From: Bacteroides sp.
Lineage (GTDB): Bacteria > Bacteroidota > Bacteroidia > Bacteroidales > GCA-2748055
Direction of reading: 5' to 3'
DNA: 42,032 bases
NCBI GenBank assembly: GCA_011056635.1
Contig: DSEO01000376.1
Location: 1 to 42,032 of the forward strand
This document shows positions 24,231-33,741 of the stretch, piece after piece. The notes beneath the pieces are model-generated. The model did no database searches. It was not told where the DNA came from and worked only from the letters and a program-made list of their open reading frames with translations. The position numbers were made by a program, and so were the translations under genes. Numbering within the stretch: the stretch's first letter is position 1; every line of letters begins with the position of its first letter.

Positions 24231-27026
24231 ATGAAATATCTGTACTTCATTTCACTGATCGCCATCATCTCGTGCAATCCTGATAATCAACAGCATCGAG
24301 CCTGTCTGGACCTTGCCGGGGAGTGGCAGTTCTCACTGGACACGCTCCGGGAAGGAGAAAAACAGCAATGGTACCTTGATGATCTCGGGGATTCGGTAAA
24401 ATTACCGGGGACGACCGATTTGAACGGAAAAGGATTCCTGAACGAAGACACCACCACCCTGCACCTGAACCGGATTTACACCTATGAGGGAATTGCATGG
24501 TACCGCCGGGAGGTGGTCATCCCGGATCATTTCGCCGGAAAACATCTCCGGTTATTCCTGGAACGCACGAAATCGTCAAAAATATGGATCGACAGCATCT
24601 TTGTCGGCGGTTCTCAGCTGCTTCAGTCCCCGCAGATATTCGATGTCCCGGATTACCTGGCACCCGGCAGGCACCATATTACCATTCAGGTAAACAACAG
24701 CCTGGAGCTCACACCCTACGGCAATGTACATATTTACTCCGACCATACCCAGACCAACTGGAATGGCATCATCGGCGAAATATATATCGAAGCATCCGCA
24801 AAAACATTCATTTCCGGCCTCCGTGTATACCCGGATGTGGCTCAAAGGAAGATCCGCGCGGAACTGAGCGTGGACAACCGGCTCGGTCTTGAAAATGTGG
24901 ATGTGGAACTCCGGGTGGAGAAGACGGAAAACGGGAAGACAACCCGTTTAAAACCGCTTCAGATCAGCACCCCCTGTACAGAAAAGATACACCTGGAATA
25001 CGATCTGGGAGAAAAATGCAGTGTATGGGACGAATTTGAACAACCGCTTTATCAACTGACCGCCATCATTTCCCGGGGCGATCTGAAAGATTCCAGAACG
25101 GTGCCTTTCGGAATGCGGGATTTCGCCGTGAACGGAAAAAAATTCAGCATCAATGGCCGCACCCTGTTTTTAAGGGGCAAAAACGATGCGGCTGTTTTCC
25201 CGGTCACGGGTTTCACGCCGACGAACACGGGGGACTGGCTCAGGATCTTCCGGATCGCCAAATCCTACGGCATCAACCATTACCGTTTTCATTCTTATTG
25301 TCCCCCCGAAGCAGCATTTACCGCCGCTGATATGGCAGGCATCTATCTCCAGGCAGAATTGCCGTTCTGGGGCGGACTCGGAGCCGATTCAATTGCCGGC
25401 ATGCTGAGGAATGAAGGGTACGGCATGCTGGATGCCTATGCCAACCACCCTTCTTTTGTCATGTTCTCCCACGGCAATGAGATCTGGGGCGGACATGACC
25501 GTGTGGAAGCCAATATACGTGCATTGAGGGCCCACGACGGCAGACCGCTTTATACGGAGGGGACCAACAACAATATCGGTTATACGGCTCCCGGCGCGGG
25601 CTCGGATTTTTTCGTGGGTGCAAGAACGCCATATGCACATGACACCGTGCTGACCCATACCAGGCTTACCCACGCATTCGCCGATTCGGACGGAGGCGGA
25701 TTACTGAACACCCGGACCCCTTCCACGACGATCAATTTCGATGAGGCGGTGTCCCGTGTGGATATCCCCGTTATCGGACATGAAACGGGACAGTACCAGA
25801 TCTTTCCCGATTACAGCGAGATCAGCAAATATACGGGGGTGCTGCGCGCCAGGAATCTTGAAGTTTTTCAGGATCGTTTGAAAGAAGCGGGCATGGCCGG
25901 GATGGATGGTAAATTTCAGCAAGCATCCGGCGCCTGGTCCGCAATCTGCTACAAAGCCGAAATGGAAGCGGCAATGCGCACGGAAGACATGGCCGGTTTT
26001 CAATTACTCGATTTACAGGATTTCCCGGGACAGGGAACCGCCCTGGTGGGCATCCTGGATGCCTTCATGGACAGCAAGCAGGTGATCTCACCCGAAGGCT
26101 GGAGACAATCCTGCAACGATGTGGTCCTGTTGCCCGAATTCCGAAAATATTGCTGGACGGCCGACGAGACCTTCCGGGCAACCATCAAAGTGGCCAATTA
26201 TTCCAACGCGGATATCACCGGCGATCTCATCTGGCGTATTGCATCGGAAGAAGGGAAGGTACTGGATGAAGGAACACTGACCGGGTTGGATATTCCCTGC
26301 GGGGGACTGGCGACGGCCGGGGAGATGGAGGCGGACCTGGCACCTGTTGACCGGGCAGAAAAATTCACATTTACCTGTGCGGTTCCCGGAACACCCTATC
26401 TGAATACACATGATATCTGGGTATATCCGGCGGACAATGATGTCAAGCCGGCCAGTGAAATGATCGTGACCGGTAAACTGGATGGTGGAGTCATTCAACA
26501 CCTGCAGCAGGGCGGCAAAGTGCTTTATTTCCCGCAGACCGGTGATGTCAGCGGCAACAGCTACCCGGGACTGTTCCCTCCCGATTTCTGGAATTACGGG
26601 ATGTTCAGGGGAATCAGCGAACGGAACGGGAGACCGGTCTCGCCCGGTACCCTGGGCCTGTTGATGGATCCGGATCATCCCCTATTTAACGACTTTCCCA
26701 CTGATTTTCATACCGGCTGGCAGTGGTTCTCCATCATCAGGCATAGCAACAGCCTGATCCTGGATCGGATCTCCAGCGGTTATGATCCCATTGTACGGGT
26801 GATCGACAACCCGGAGCGCAATCATCAACTGGGATTGATCTTTGAGTTCAAGACCGGAAGCGGGAAGTTGCTGGTATGCATGTCACAGCTTGACCAGCTG
26901 GCGGACAGACCGGAAGCGCGCCAGCTCTACCAATCGATCCTGAACTATATGGATTCGGAAGATTTTGATCCGGATTACCGGATCACCGCCGATGAGCTGG
27001 CCGGGTTATTTTCAGTCACCCGGTAA
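24231..27026 (+). CDS. Glycoside hydrolase family 2-like lipoprotein
   Basis: The 931-residue precursor has a lipoprotein signal (YFISLIAIISCNPDN, Cys15). It shows the GH2 layout: a jelly-roll sugar-binding domain (LAGEWQFSLDT, GIAWYRREVVIPDHFAGKHL), an immunoglobulin-like domain and a TIM barrel. The acid/base is Glu417 in SHGNEIWGG and the likely nucleophile Glu518 in GHETGQYQIFPDYSE. The family includes beta-galactosidases, beta-glucuronidases and mannosidases; substrate specificity is not obvious. About 300 residues follow the barrel. ATG 24231 gives the lipoprotein signal; earlier in-frame codons lie in the rpsT terminator. No SusC/D pair is next to it, so it is not part of a full polysaccharide-utilisation locus here. 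Confidence 0.88.
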   Translation: MKYLYFISLIAIISCNPDNQQHRACLDLAGEWQFSLDTLREGEKQQWYLDDLGDSVKLPGTTDLNGKGFLNEDTTTLHLNRIYTYEGIAWYRREVVIPDHFAGKHLRLFLERTKSSKIWIDSIFVGGSQLLQSPQIFDVPDYLAPGRHHITIQVNNSLELTPYGNVHIYSDHTQTNWNGIIGEIYIEASAKTFISGLRVYPDVAQRKIRAELSVDNRLGLENVDVELRVEKTENGKTTRLKPLQISTPCTEKIHLEYDLGEKCSVWDEFEQPLYQLTAIISRGDLKDSRTVPFGMRDFAVNGKKFSINGRTLFLRGKNDAAVFPVTGFTPTNTGDWLRIFRIAKSYGINHYRFHSYCPPEAAFTAADMAGIYLQAELPFWGGLGADSIAGMLRNEGYGMLDAYANHPSFVMFSHGNEIWGGHDRVEANIRALRAHDGRPLYTEGTNNNIGYTAPGAGSDFFVGARTPYAHDTVLTHTRLTHAFADSDGGGLLNTRTPSTTINFDEAVSRVDIPVIGHETGQYQIFPDYSEISKYTGVLRARNLEVFQDRLKEAGMAGMDGKFQQASGAWSAICYKAEMEAAMRTEDMAGFQLLDLQDFPGQGTALVGILDAFMDSKQVISPEGWRQSCNDVVLLPEFRKYCWTADETFRATIKVANYSNADITGDLIWRIASEEGKVLDEGTLTGLDIPCGGLATAGEMEADLAPVDRAEKFTFTCAVPGTPYLNTHDIWVYPADNDVKPASEMIVTGKLDGGVIQHLQQGGKVLYFPQTGDVSGNSYPGLFPPDFWNYGMFRGISERNGRPVSPGTLGLLMDPDHPLFNDFPTDFHTGWQWFSIIRHSNSLILDRISSGYDPIVRVIDNPERNHQLGLIFEFKTGSGKLLVCMSQLDQLADRPEARQLYQSILNYMDSEDFDPDYRITADELAGLFSVTR

Positions 27027-27106
27027 AACTTCCGGAACGAACTACAAATACGCATCTCACCCTGAACGATGAAAGGCGGTCCGGCACATTAATCCCAAAA
27101 AGGACC

Positions 27107-27805
27107 ATGCATGACTACAGACCGTGCTCCCTGAAAACCTGGGCAGTGGAGGAAAGGCCTAGGGAAAAGGTGATGGCCAACGGGATTCAGTTCCTTTCCG
27201 ATTCAGAGCTGCTTGCCATCCTGCTGGGTTCGGGGGCCAGAAATGTCACAGCGGTGGAGCTTGCCAGGCATCTGCTTCGCAGCGTGGACAACAACCTCCA
27301 GGAACTGGGCAGGCAGTCCCTGACCGATCTGCAGAAGATCCGGGGCGTGGGACCGGCCAAGGCAATCACCGTCCTTGCAGCCCTGGAGCTCGGGCGCAGA
27401 AGGGCCGGGATGCATCATATTGACAGGGTCCCGGTCAAATCCAGCCGGACCGTTTATGAACTTTTTCATCCGTTGCTGGGTGACCTGGACCATGAAGAGT
27501 TCTGGTTGCTGATGCTGAACAGGGCCAACCGGGTCCTGGGCAGGTACAAGGTGAGCCAGGGGGGACTGGCCGGGACGGTGATCGATACCCGGATCATCCT
27601 GAAGAAAGCGCTGGATAACCTGGCCACCTCCATCATTGTGTGCCACAATCACCCCTCGGGGAACAATCAGCCCAGTGACGCCGATGTGAAAATCACGGAA
27701 AAGTGGAAAAAAGCCGCGGATATGCTCGAAATAAAATTGCTGGACCACGTAATTATTGCGGATAAGTCTTACTTTAGTTTCGCTGATGAAGGACTGGTCA
27801 TATAA
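27107..27805 (+). CDS. radC: RadC-like JAB-domain protein
   Basis: The 232-residue protein has an N-terminal helix-hairpin-helix region (LQKIRGVGPAKAITVLAALE) and a JAB/MPN metalloprotease-like domain with the metal site HNHPSGNNQPSDAD, plus an upstream Glu in HEEFWLLMLN. Originally tied to DNA repair, its actual role is uncertain. Length is standard. It begins 80 bp after the GH2 gene and is followed immediately, with no gap, by the small membrane protein gene. Confidence 0.95.
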   Translation: MHDYRPCSLKTWAVEERPREKVMANGIQFLSDSELLAILLGSGARNVTAVELARHLLRSVDNNLQELGRQSLTDLQKIRGVGPAKAITVLAALELGRRRAGMHHIDRVPVKSSRTVYELFHPLLGDLDHEEFWLLMLNRANRVLGRYKVSQGGLAGTVIDTRIILKKALDNLATSIIVCHNHPSGNNQPSDADVKITEKWKKAADMLEIKLLDHVIIADKSYFSFADEGLVI

Positions 27806-28279
27806 GTGGTACAGATTATTATAACCGTATTACTCAGTTCGGTCAAGTTTGCCATGACATTCCCCCTGGTAATCCTGGAATTTCAGTTTGGCTTTTTGCA
27901 AACCATTTTCTGGACCAACATCGGGGGCATTGCCGGGATATACTTTTTTGCCTACCTGTCACAGATGCTGATCGACTGGTGGAACCGCACCTTCAGGCCG
28001 AAGAAAAAGGCAGTTACCGCCAATCGCACCGGTCCGAAAAAAGTGTTTACCAGGCGGAACCGGCGGATCGTTCGCATCAAGCAACGGTACGGCCTGATCG
28101 GTATTGCCGCCTCCACTCCCTTCCTGCTTTCCATTCCGGTGGGAACATTCCTGGTGGTCAGGTATTACAGGACGGTAAAAGCCAGGTTCCTGTACCTGAT
28201 CCTGTCCAACGTGGTTTGGTCGGTGATCTACACAGCCTTTTACCTGTTCTGGGACGACCTGGTACTACAAAGGGTCTGA
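27806..28279 (+). CDS. Small multi-pass membrane protein
   Basis: The 157-residue protein starts at a GTG directly after the radC stop codon. It has about four membrane segments (QIIITVLLSSVKFAMTFPLV, FWTNIGGIAGIYFFAYLSQM, YGLIGIAASTPFLLSIPVGT, YLILSNVVWSVIYTAFYLFW) and a basic cytoplasmic loop rich in Arg and Lys (RRNRRIVRIK) between helices 2 and 3. The segment around GLIGIAASTPFLLSIPVGTF is somewhat like small-multidrug-export or DedA-type membrane proteins, but I cannot assign a family. Its 3' end overlaps the convergent folK gene by 40 bp. Confidence 0.7.
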   Translation: MVQIIITVLLSSVKFAMTFPLVILEFQFGFLQTIFWTNIGGIAGIYFFAYLSQMLIDWWNRTFRPKKKAVTANRTGPKKVFTRRNRRIVRIKQRYGLIGIAASTPFLLSIPVGTFLVVRYYRTVKARFLYLILSNVVWSVIYTAFYLFWDDLVLQRV

Positions 28280-28761
28280 TCCCGGCACCTTTCCAGCATT
28301 TCACGGATGGTGATTTTTTCCAGGGGATGGACCACATCCGGGGCGATCTCTGCCAGGGGCATCAGCACGAATTTTCTGTCCCCCATCCTCGGGTGGGGCA
28401 GCTTCAGACGATGATGATCCATGACCAGATCCCCGTACAGCAGCAGGTCGATATCGATCAGCCTGTCCGCATATCCTTCTCCGTGGTCTGACCGGCCCAG
28501 GGAATGCTCCACCGAGAGCAATGCATCCATGACCCGCAAAGGTTCCAGGTCCGTTTCCACAGCCAGGCAACAGTTCATGAAAAGATTTTCGCTGCTGTAG
28601 CCCCAGGGGACTGACTCATACAGTCCGGACCGGCGGGTGATCTTCCCCACCCGCTTCCCGATCCGTTTACGGGCTTTCCGCAAATTCCTTTTCCGGTGAC
28701 CCAGGTTGCTTCCCAGGCAGAGGTATATCTGTGTCTTTTCCAGGGCTCCCGATCGTCTCAT
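28240..28761 (-). CDS. folK: 2-amino-4-hydroxy-6-hydroxymethyldihydropteridine pyrophosphokinase
   Basis: The 173-residue protein is HPPK, which transfers pyrophosphate from ATP to 6-hydroxymethyldihydropterin in folate synthesis. Recognisable motifs: IYLCLGSNLGHRKRNL, YESVPWGYSSENLFMNC, SVEHSLGR, the metal-binding ADRLIDIDLLLYGD (the DxD pair), and LPHPRMGDRKFVLMPLAEIA. ATG 28761 (MRRSGALEKTQIY) is chosen because the family sequence starts soon after; ATG 28797 and 28785 are alternative starts. Its last 40 bp overlap the convergent membrane-protein gene. It is divergent from sppA, the same neighbour as in many Bacteroidales. Confidence 0.93.
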   Translation of the reverse strand: MRRSGALEKTQIYLCLGSNLGHRKRNLRKARKRIGKRVGKITRRSGLYESVPWGYSSENLFMNCCLAVETDLEPLRVMDALLSVEHSLGRSDHGEGYADRLIDIDLLLYGDLVMDHHRLKLPHPRMGDRKFVLMPLAEIAPDVVHPLEKITIREMLERCRDQTLCSTRSSQNR

Positions 28762-28864
28762 TTTTATTGAAACGAAGATATCCATTATCCAGCGCATTTT
28801 TAGTAAATTGCCGCCTTTCTTTCCCCCGGGAGAGAAATCATTTGAACATTAATTTACATCATCC

Positions 28865-30625
28865 ATGAAACATTTTCTTTCCAGTCTGCTGGCAACCATC
28901 GTGGGGATCCTGATCGTGACGCTTGTCATGATCCTGATCTTTGCCGGTATTGTGGTAGCTTCCACTTCCAAAGAGGTTCCTTCTGTAAAGGAGAACAGCC
29001 TGCTGGTGGCAAAATTCAGCACTCCCGTATCGGACCGCTCCGATGGGAATCCGTTTTCACAGTTCATTTCCCTCACGCCCGGATTGGGAGAGATCATGGG
29101 CCTGGATCAGATCCTGAAGAGCATCCGTCAGGCCGGGAAGGACGATAACATCAAAGGGATTTTCCTGAATCTGGGCATCGTCCCCGTTGAGATTGCCACC
29201 ATCGATGAGATCAGGGATGCCCTGCTTGAATTCAAAAAGAGCGGAAAATTCATTTACGCGTACGGAAATATGTATACCCAGGGTTCCTATTACCTGGCCA
29301 CCGCTGCGGACTCGATTTTCATGACTTACGAGGGCATTTTTCTATTCAACGGCCTGAGTGCGGAGGCGACGTTTTATAAGAAAGCCATGGAGAAACTGGG
29401 GATAGAGATGCAGGTGATCCGGCACGGATCCTTCAAAAGTGCCAATGAGCCTTTCACCCGGGAAAACCTGAGCGAGGAAAACCGGATCCAGATCGAAGCC
29501 TACATGGGCTCCATCTGGGAGAAGATGGTCACTGAGATCTCGAAAAGCAGGAACATTTCCCCCGAAAAGCTGAATCAATATGCGGATGAACTGGTCAGCC
29601 TGGACAACAATCTACTCGTGGAGACCGGCTTGATCGACGGATTGATCTATTACGATGAGATGCTCAACCTGATGAAGGAAAAAATGCATGTGGAGGAAGC
29701 GAAGGACCTGGAATCGATTACCATCAAGCGCTATCAGGATGTGCCCCTGAAGGAGAAGCAGGCGTTCAGCAGGGACAAGATTGCCGTGATCTATGCCATG
29801 GGAACCGTGGTGGACGGAGATGTGGGCGAGGGTTACATAGGTTCGGAGCGGATTGCCAAGGCCATCCGTAAAGCGCGGAGGGATAAATCAGTCAAAGCAA
29901 TTGTGTTCCGTGTAAATTCGGGAGGGGGCAGCATGACCGCTTCCGATGTGATCTACCGGGAAACCAGGCTTGCTGCCGAAGAGAAACCATTTGTAGCTTC
30001 CATGGGAAATGTGGCTGCATCGGGAGGTTACTACATCGTGGCACCTGCCGATACCATCCTTGCCAGTCCGATTACCATCACCGGTTCCATCGGGGTATTT
30101 GCCAGTATACCGAATTTTCAGGGACTGATGAACGATAAACTGGGTATCACAACGGATGTGGTGAAGACCAACCGGCACAGCGATATGTTATCCATTACCA
30201 GTCCGCTTGATGAGGAGGAAAAAGCGATCCTTCAGAAATATGTGGACGAAGCCTATGAGAAATTTCTGCAGGTGGTTGCCGAGGGAAGGAATAAATCGAG
30301 GGATGAGATCGATGCCATCGCGGGGGGACGGGTATGGTCGGGAGAAGATGCCCTGGAGATCGGATTGATTGATATGTTCGGGGGACTGGAAAAATCCATT
30401 GAGGTGGCTGCTGAAATGGCCGGACTGGAGACCTACAGGATCCAGTCGCTTCCCGTACTGGAGGATCCGTTCACGATGATCATGAAATCCCTGACCGGGG
30501 ATACAAAAATGAGAATGATCCGGAATGAACTGGGCGACGGCTACAGGTATTATCAACAATTGAAGGAGGTGAGCATGATGCAGGGGGTACAGGCCATCAT
30601 GCCCTTTTCACTGGAGATCCATTGA
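28865..30625 (+). CDS. sppA: Signal peptide peptidase SppA, 67-kDa type
   Basis: The 586-residue protein has one N-terminal membrane anchor (TIVGILIVTLVMILIFAGIV) and two tandem ClpP-like protease domains. The general-base lysine lies in RHGSFKSANEPFT and the nucleophilic serine in NVAASGGYYIVAP, the arrangement known for the long SppA form. It degrades cleaved signal peptides on the periplasmic side of the inner membrane. It stands 67 bp from folK's possible upstream start on the opposite strand, and lpxK follows after a hairpin. Confidence 0.95.
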   Translation: MKHFLSSLLATIVGILIVTLVMILIFAGIVVASTSKEVPSVKENSLLVAKFSTPVSDRSDGNPFSQFISLTPGLGEIMGLDQILKSIRQAGKDDNIKGIFLNLGIVPVEIATIDEIRDALLEFKKSGKFIYAYGNMYTQGSYYLATAADSIFMTYEGIFLFNGLSAEATFYKKAMEKLGIEMQVIRHGSFKSANEPFTRENLSEENRIQIEAYMGSIWEKMVTEISKSRNISPEKLNQYADELVSLDNNLLVETGLIDGLIYYDEMLNLMKEKMHVEEAKDLESITIKRYQDVPLKEKQAFSRDKIAVIYAMGTVVDGDVGEGYIGSERIAKAIRKARRDKSVKAIVFRVNSGGGSMTASDVIYRETRLAAEEKPFVASMGNVAASGGYYIVAPADTILASPITITGSIGVFASIPNFQGLMNDKLGITTDVVKTNRHSDMLSITSPLDEEEKAILQKYVDEAYEKFLQVVAEGRNKSRDEIDAIAGGRVWSGEDALEIGLIDMFGGLEKSIEVAAEMAGLETYRIQSLPVLEDPFTMIMKSLTGDTKMRMIRNELGDGYRYYQQLKEVSMMQGVQAIMPFSLEIH

Positions 30626-30627
30626 CC

Positions 30628-30647
30628 GGCAGGGGGTGACCCCTGCC
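30628..30647 (+). other. Perfect 8-bp GC-rich hairpin between sppA and lpxK
   Basis: GGCAGGGG (30628-30635) and CCCCTGCC (30640-30647) pair perfectly around a GTGA tetraloop, 2 bp after the sppA stop. No U run follows, so it is probably not a full terminator. It may slow transcription or protect the sppA mRNA end. Confidence 0.55.
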
Positions 30648-30681
30648 ATTTGCCCCGGCGCTCGCACCGGAACACCTGAAG

Positions 30682-31815
30682 ATGCAGAATAAGCGGAATA
30701 AAAGGCTGAACTGGCGGATCCTGCTGATCCCCCTTTCCTGGCTTTACACGCTGGCAGTGTGGATCAGGAACGGCCTCTTTTTAAGTGGTTTGATTCATCG
30801 CACCGAGTTCCGTATTCCCATTATCTCGGTGGGAAACATAACGGCAGGTGGAACGGGAAAAACCCCGCATGTGGAATACCTGGCGGAATTGCTGAAGGAG
30901 CAGTACCGGGTGGCCACCCTCAGCCGCGGTTATAAAAGGAAAACCCGCGACTTCCGGATCGCCTCGGACAGTTCGACGGCAGCGGAGATCGGTGACGAAC
31001 CCTTGCAGATCAAACAACGATTCCCGGATATTACAGTGGCTGTGGACAGGAGAAGGGTGCGGGGAGTAAAAAGGCTGATGGAGGAGGACCCGGATCTGGA
31101 AGTGATCCTGCTGGATGATGCATATCAGCACCTGGCCATCCTGCCCGGACTTTCCATCCTGTTGATCGATTTCTCCCGCCCCCTGCACAAAGACCGCATG
31201 CTTCCGGCGGGACTGCTGCGGGAGCCCGCCAGGAACAGGCGCCGTGCCCAGATCATTCTGGTAACCCGTTCACCCGGTCGGATGAAACCCATCGAAAGAA
31301 GGGAATATGTGAAAAGCATGGACCTGCCCATGGGGCAGCACCTCTTTTTTACCACCGTCCGGTACGGTGATCTGATCCCGGTCTATCCGGGTGTTTCGCA
31401 GCGGGACAGGCAATGGTACAGGGAGAGAAAATCCGCGGCACTGATGGTCACGGGTATCGCCAACCCGCGACCCGTCAGGAATTATGTCCGGGGGATCACC
31501 ACCCGCATGAAGGAGATCTGTTTTCCCGACCACCACCATTTTACGCCGAAAGACCTGGAAAAGATCTCAGACCTCTACCGGGAACTGAAAAAAGAATGGG
31601 AGCAGGTACTGGTCCTCACCACGGAAAAGGATGCCGTGCGACTGCGCTCCCTTCAGCCCGGCGAAGCACTCAGGCAGGACATGCATGCGGTACGCATCCA
31701 TATGGATTTCCTCAACGAAGACAAACAGCATTTTGATCAAATCATCACCAACTATGTTGTCAGCAATAAACGAAGCAGCATCCTTTATCAGGGAAAGGAT
31801 CAAAAAGGAACCTGA
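30682..31815 (+). CDS. lpxK: Tetraacyldisaccharide 4'-kinase
   Basis: The 377-residue protein is LpxK, which phosphorylates the lipid A disaccharide at the 4' position on the inner membrane. A membrane-associated N-terminal helix (RILLIPLSWLYTLAVWI) is followed by the P-loop SVGNITAGGTGKTPHVEYL, then ATLSRGYKRKT, EVILLDDAYQH and LLIDFSRPLHKDRMLPAG, and later FPDHHHFTPKDL. These are the standard LpxK motifs, including the Walker-B-like LLDDA. It confirms a lipid A-making, Gram-negative-type envelope. Its 3' end overlaps the next gene by 62 bp. Confidence 0.96.
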   Translation: MQNKRNKRLNWRILLIPLSWLYTLAVWIRNGLFLSGLIHRTEFRIPIISVGNITAGGTGKTPHVEYLAELLKEQYRVATLSRGYKRKTRDFRIASDSSTAAEIGDEPLQIKQRFPDITVAVDRRRVRGVKRLMEEDPDLEVILLDDAYQHLAILPGLSILLIDFSRPLHKDRMLPAGLLREPARNRRRAQIILVTRSPGRMKPIERREYVKSMDLPMGQHLFFTTVRYGDLIPVYPGVSQRDRQWYRERKSAALMVTGIANPRPVRNYVRGITTRMKEICFPDHHHFTPKDLEKISDLYRELKKEWEQVLVLTTEKDAVRLRSLQPGEALRQDMHAVRIHMDFLNEDKQHFDQIITNYVVSNKRSSILYQGKDQKGT

Positions 31816-32560
31816 AACAGCCATTATTCTCGGAACCGGACTGGGATCCATCGTGAACCGGATCCAGGTGGAAGAGGTGATCGATTATGACGCCATCCCC
31901 CATTTCGGGGTTTCCTCGGTGGAAAGTCACGCCGGCAAACTCATTTCAGGAAGACTGGGGAAAACAAGGGTGCTGGTCATGCAGGGCCGGTTCCACTTCT
32001 ACGAAGGATACACCATGCAACAGGTCACCTTTCCGGTCAGGGTCATGAAATTCCTCGGGGTCAAGACCCTGGTGGTTTCCAATGCCTCCGGCGGATTGAA
32101 TCCCGGTTTCGAGGTGGGGGACATCATGCTCATCAACGACCACATCAGTCTCATGCCCAACCCCCTGATCGGGAAGCATTTCCCCGAGTTCGGGGATCTG
32201 TTCCCGGACATGAGCCAGACCTATGATCCGGAACTGCTGCAGAAGGCCAGGGATACAGCCGCGGAGCTGGGCATCCCCCTGCAGGAAGGCTGTTACGTGG
32301 CCGTAACGGGACCCACCCTGGAAACCCCGAAAGAGTATCAGTACCTGCGGATCATCGGCGGTGATACCGTGGGCATGTCCACCGTCCCGGAAGCCATCGT
32401 GGCACACCAGATGGGGATCAGGATCCTGGCCTTCTCGGTCATTACCGACCTGGGCGTTCCCGGCAGGATCATGAAGACCAGTCTCCAGGATGTGATCGGA
32501 GCAGCCGAGAAGGCGGCACCGCTGCTAACCTCACTCATCGTCAAACTGGTCACCACCTGA
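31754..32560 (+). CDS. punA: Purine nucleoside phosphorylase (trimeric type I)
   Basis: The 268-residue enzyme cleaves inosine and guanosine with phosphate in purine salvage. Motifs: AIILGTGLGSIVNRI, SVESHAGKLISGRLG, VMQGRFHFYEGYTMQQVTFP, VVSNASGGLNPGFEVGD, TGPTLETPKEYQYLR and the GMSTVPEAIVAHQMGI region, all typical of the trimeric PNP family. ATG 31754 is chosen because related enzymes begin with a short helix about 20 residues before GTGLG. This places the start inside the last 62 bp of lpxK, in a different frame, which suggests translational coupling. Confidence 0.93.
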   Translation: MLSAINEAASFIRERIKKEPETAIILGTGLGSIVNRIQVEEVIDYDAIPHFGVSSVESHAGKLISGRLGKTRVLVMQGRFHFYEGYTMQQVTFPVRVMKFLGVKTLVVSNASGGLNPGFEVGDIMLINDHISLMPNPLIGKHFPEFGDLFPDMSQTYDPELLQKARDTAAELGIPLQEGCYVAVTGPTLETPKEYQYLRIIGGDTVGMSTVPEAIVAHQMGIRILAFSVITDLGVPGRIMKTSLQDVIGAAEKAAPLLTSLIVKLVTT

Positions 32561-33741
32561 TGGGAAAGACCGGGGGCGGTTTTCAGCAGGGAAGGGTGCT
32601 GATCATGGGAGGTGCGCACTTTGTGCACGATGTCTATACCGCCTTCCTGGCACCCGCACTACCCCTGATCATTGAAAAACTGGGGATCAGTTACGGGATG
32701 ACCGGACTGCTGGCTGTGATCCAGCGGATCCCTTCCCTGTTCAATCCCCTGATCGGGATCATTGCCGAGCGGCCGGTAATGCGGTACATGGTCATCTTTT
32801 CACCAGCCTTAACGGCACTGACCATGAGCCTGATCGGCCTGGCTCCCAGTTACATTTTCCTGGCGGTTCTGCTTTTTTTCTCGGGGATCAGTTCCACCTT
32901 CTGGCACATCCCCACCCCGGTGATGGTACACCGGTTTTCCGGTGACAGGATCGGGAAGGGCATGAGCTATTACATGGTGGGTGGCGAGCTCGCCCGGACC
33001 GCAGGTCCGCTGGTCATTCTGGGGGTGATCAGTTTGTGGGGACTGGAAGGAACATGGAAAATGATGCCGCTCGGCTTCATTGCCTCCCTGGTGCTTTACC
33101 TGAATTTCAGGAACGCCAATTTCGAACAAATTTCATCTCCCCGCAAGCACCTGGAGGGAAGTTACTGGAAGATCTTCCTGCGTTTTTCGGCAGCTTTTCT
33201 GCTCACAGGGGGATTCACATTTTTCCAGGCCGGTCTGAAATCCTCCCTGACCTATTACCTCCCTGTTTTTCTTACCGCATCCGGGAGTAGTATTCATGTG
33301 GCCGACCTGGCACTCACGGTGATCCAGCTTTCGGGTGCGGCGGGAGCGCTTTTCGCCGGCACCATCAGCGACCGGCTGGGGCGTAACCGCACACTCCTGA
33401 TCATCAGCCTGGTCACCCCCCTGCTCACCCTGCTCTTCCTGAGCGTGGACGGATGGTGGATCTTTCCCGTACTGCTGCCCCTGGGCTTTTTCCTGTTTGC
33501 CCCGACCTCGGTGCTGCTCGCCACGGTGCAGGAGCTCCGGACGGAGAAAAAAGCCTTCGTCAATTCCATTTACATGACCCTGAACTTCTTCATCAGCGTG
33601 ATGGTCTACCCGCTGGTGGGCACGCTCATTGATCATGTCGGGTTTCTTCCCACCTTCCGGGCCATTGCCTGGATCGGTTTCGGAGCCACCCTGGTTGTGG
33701 TAGCCTCCTGGAAAACGGTGGACAGGCTCACCGGTAAATAA
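32560..33741 (+). CDS. MFS exporter (fosmidomycin-resistance-like)
   Basis: The 393-residue protein has twelve likely membrane helices and begins with GGAHFVHDVYTAFLAPALPL, the usual opening of Fsr-type MFS drug exporters. Motif A-like loops are present in the second half (AGTISDRLGRNR). It may expel a small phosphonate or other toxic compound; specificity is unknown. Its ATG shares one base with the PNP stop (TGATG), so the lpxK-PNP-MFS genes form one unit. Its last 14 bp overlap the convergent lamin-tail gene. Confidence 0.88.
   Translation: MGKTGGGFQQGRVLIMGGAHFVHDVYTAFLAPALPLIIEKLGISYGMTGLLAVIQRIPSLFNPLIGIIAERPVMRYMVIFSPALTALTMSLIGLAPSYIFLAVLLFFSGISSTFWHIPTPVMVHRFSGDRIGKGMSYYMVGGELARTAGPLVILGVISLWGLEGTWKMMPLGFIASLVLYLNFRNANFEQISSPRKHLEGSYWKIFLRFSAAFLLTGGFTFFQAGLKSSLTYYLPVFLTASGSSIHVADLALTVIQLSGAAGALFAGTISDRLGRNRTLLIISLVTPLLTLLFLSVDGWWIFPVLLPLGFFLFAPTSVLLATVQELRTEKKAFVNSIYMTLNFFISVMVYPLVGTLIDHVGFLPTFRAIAWIGFGATLVVVASWKTVDRLTGK

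Noticed and set aside
28240-28279. 40-bp convergent overlap of folK with the membrane-protein gene as a possible annotation error
   Set aside because: Both frames keep plausible protein sequence to their stops, and similar short 3' overlaps occur elsewhere in the window (14 bp at 33728-33741), so it is accepted as genuine.
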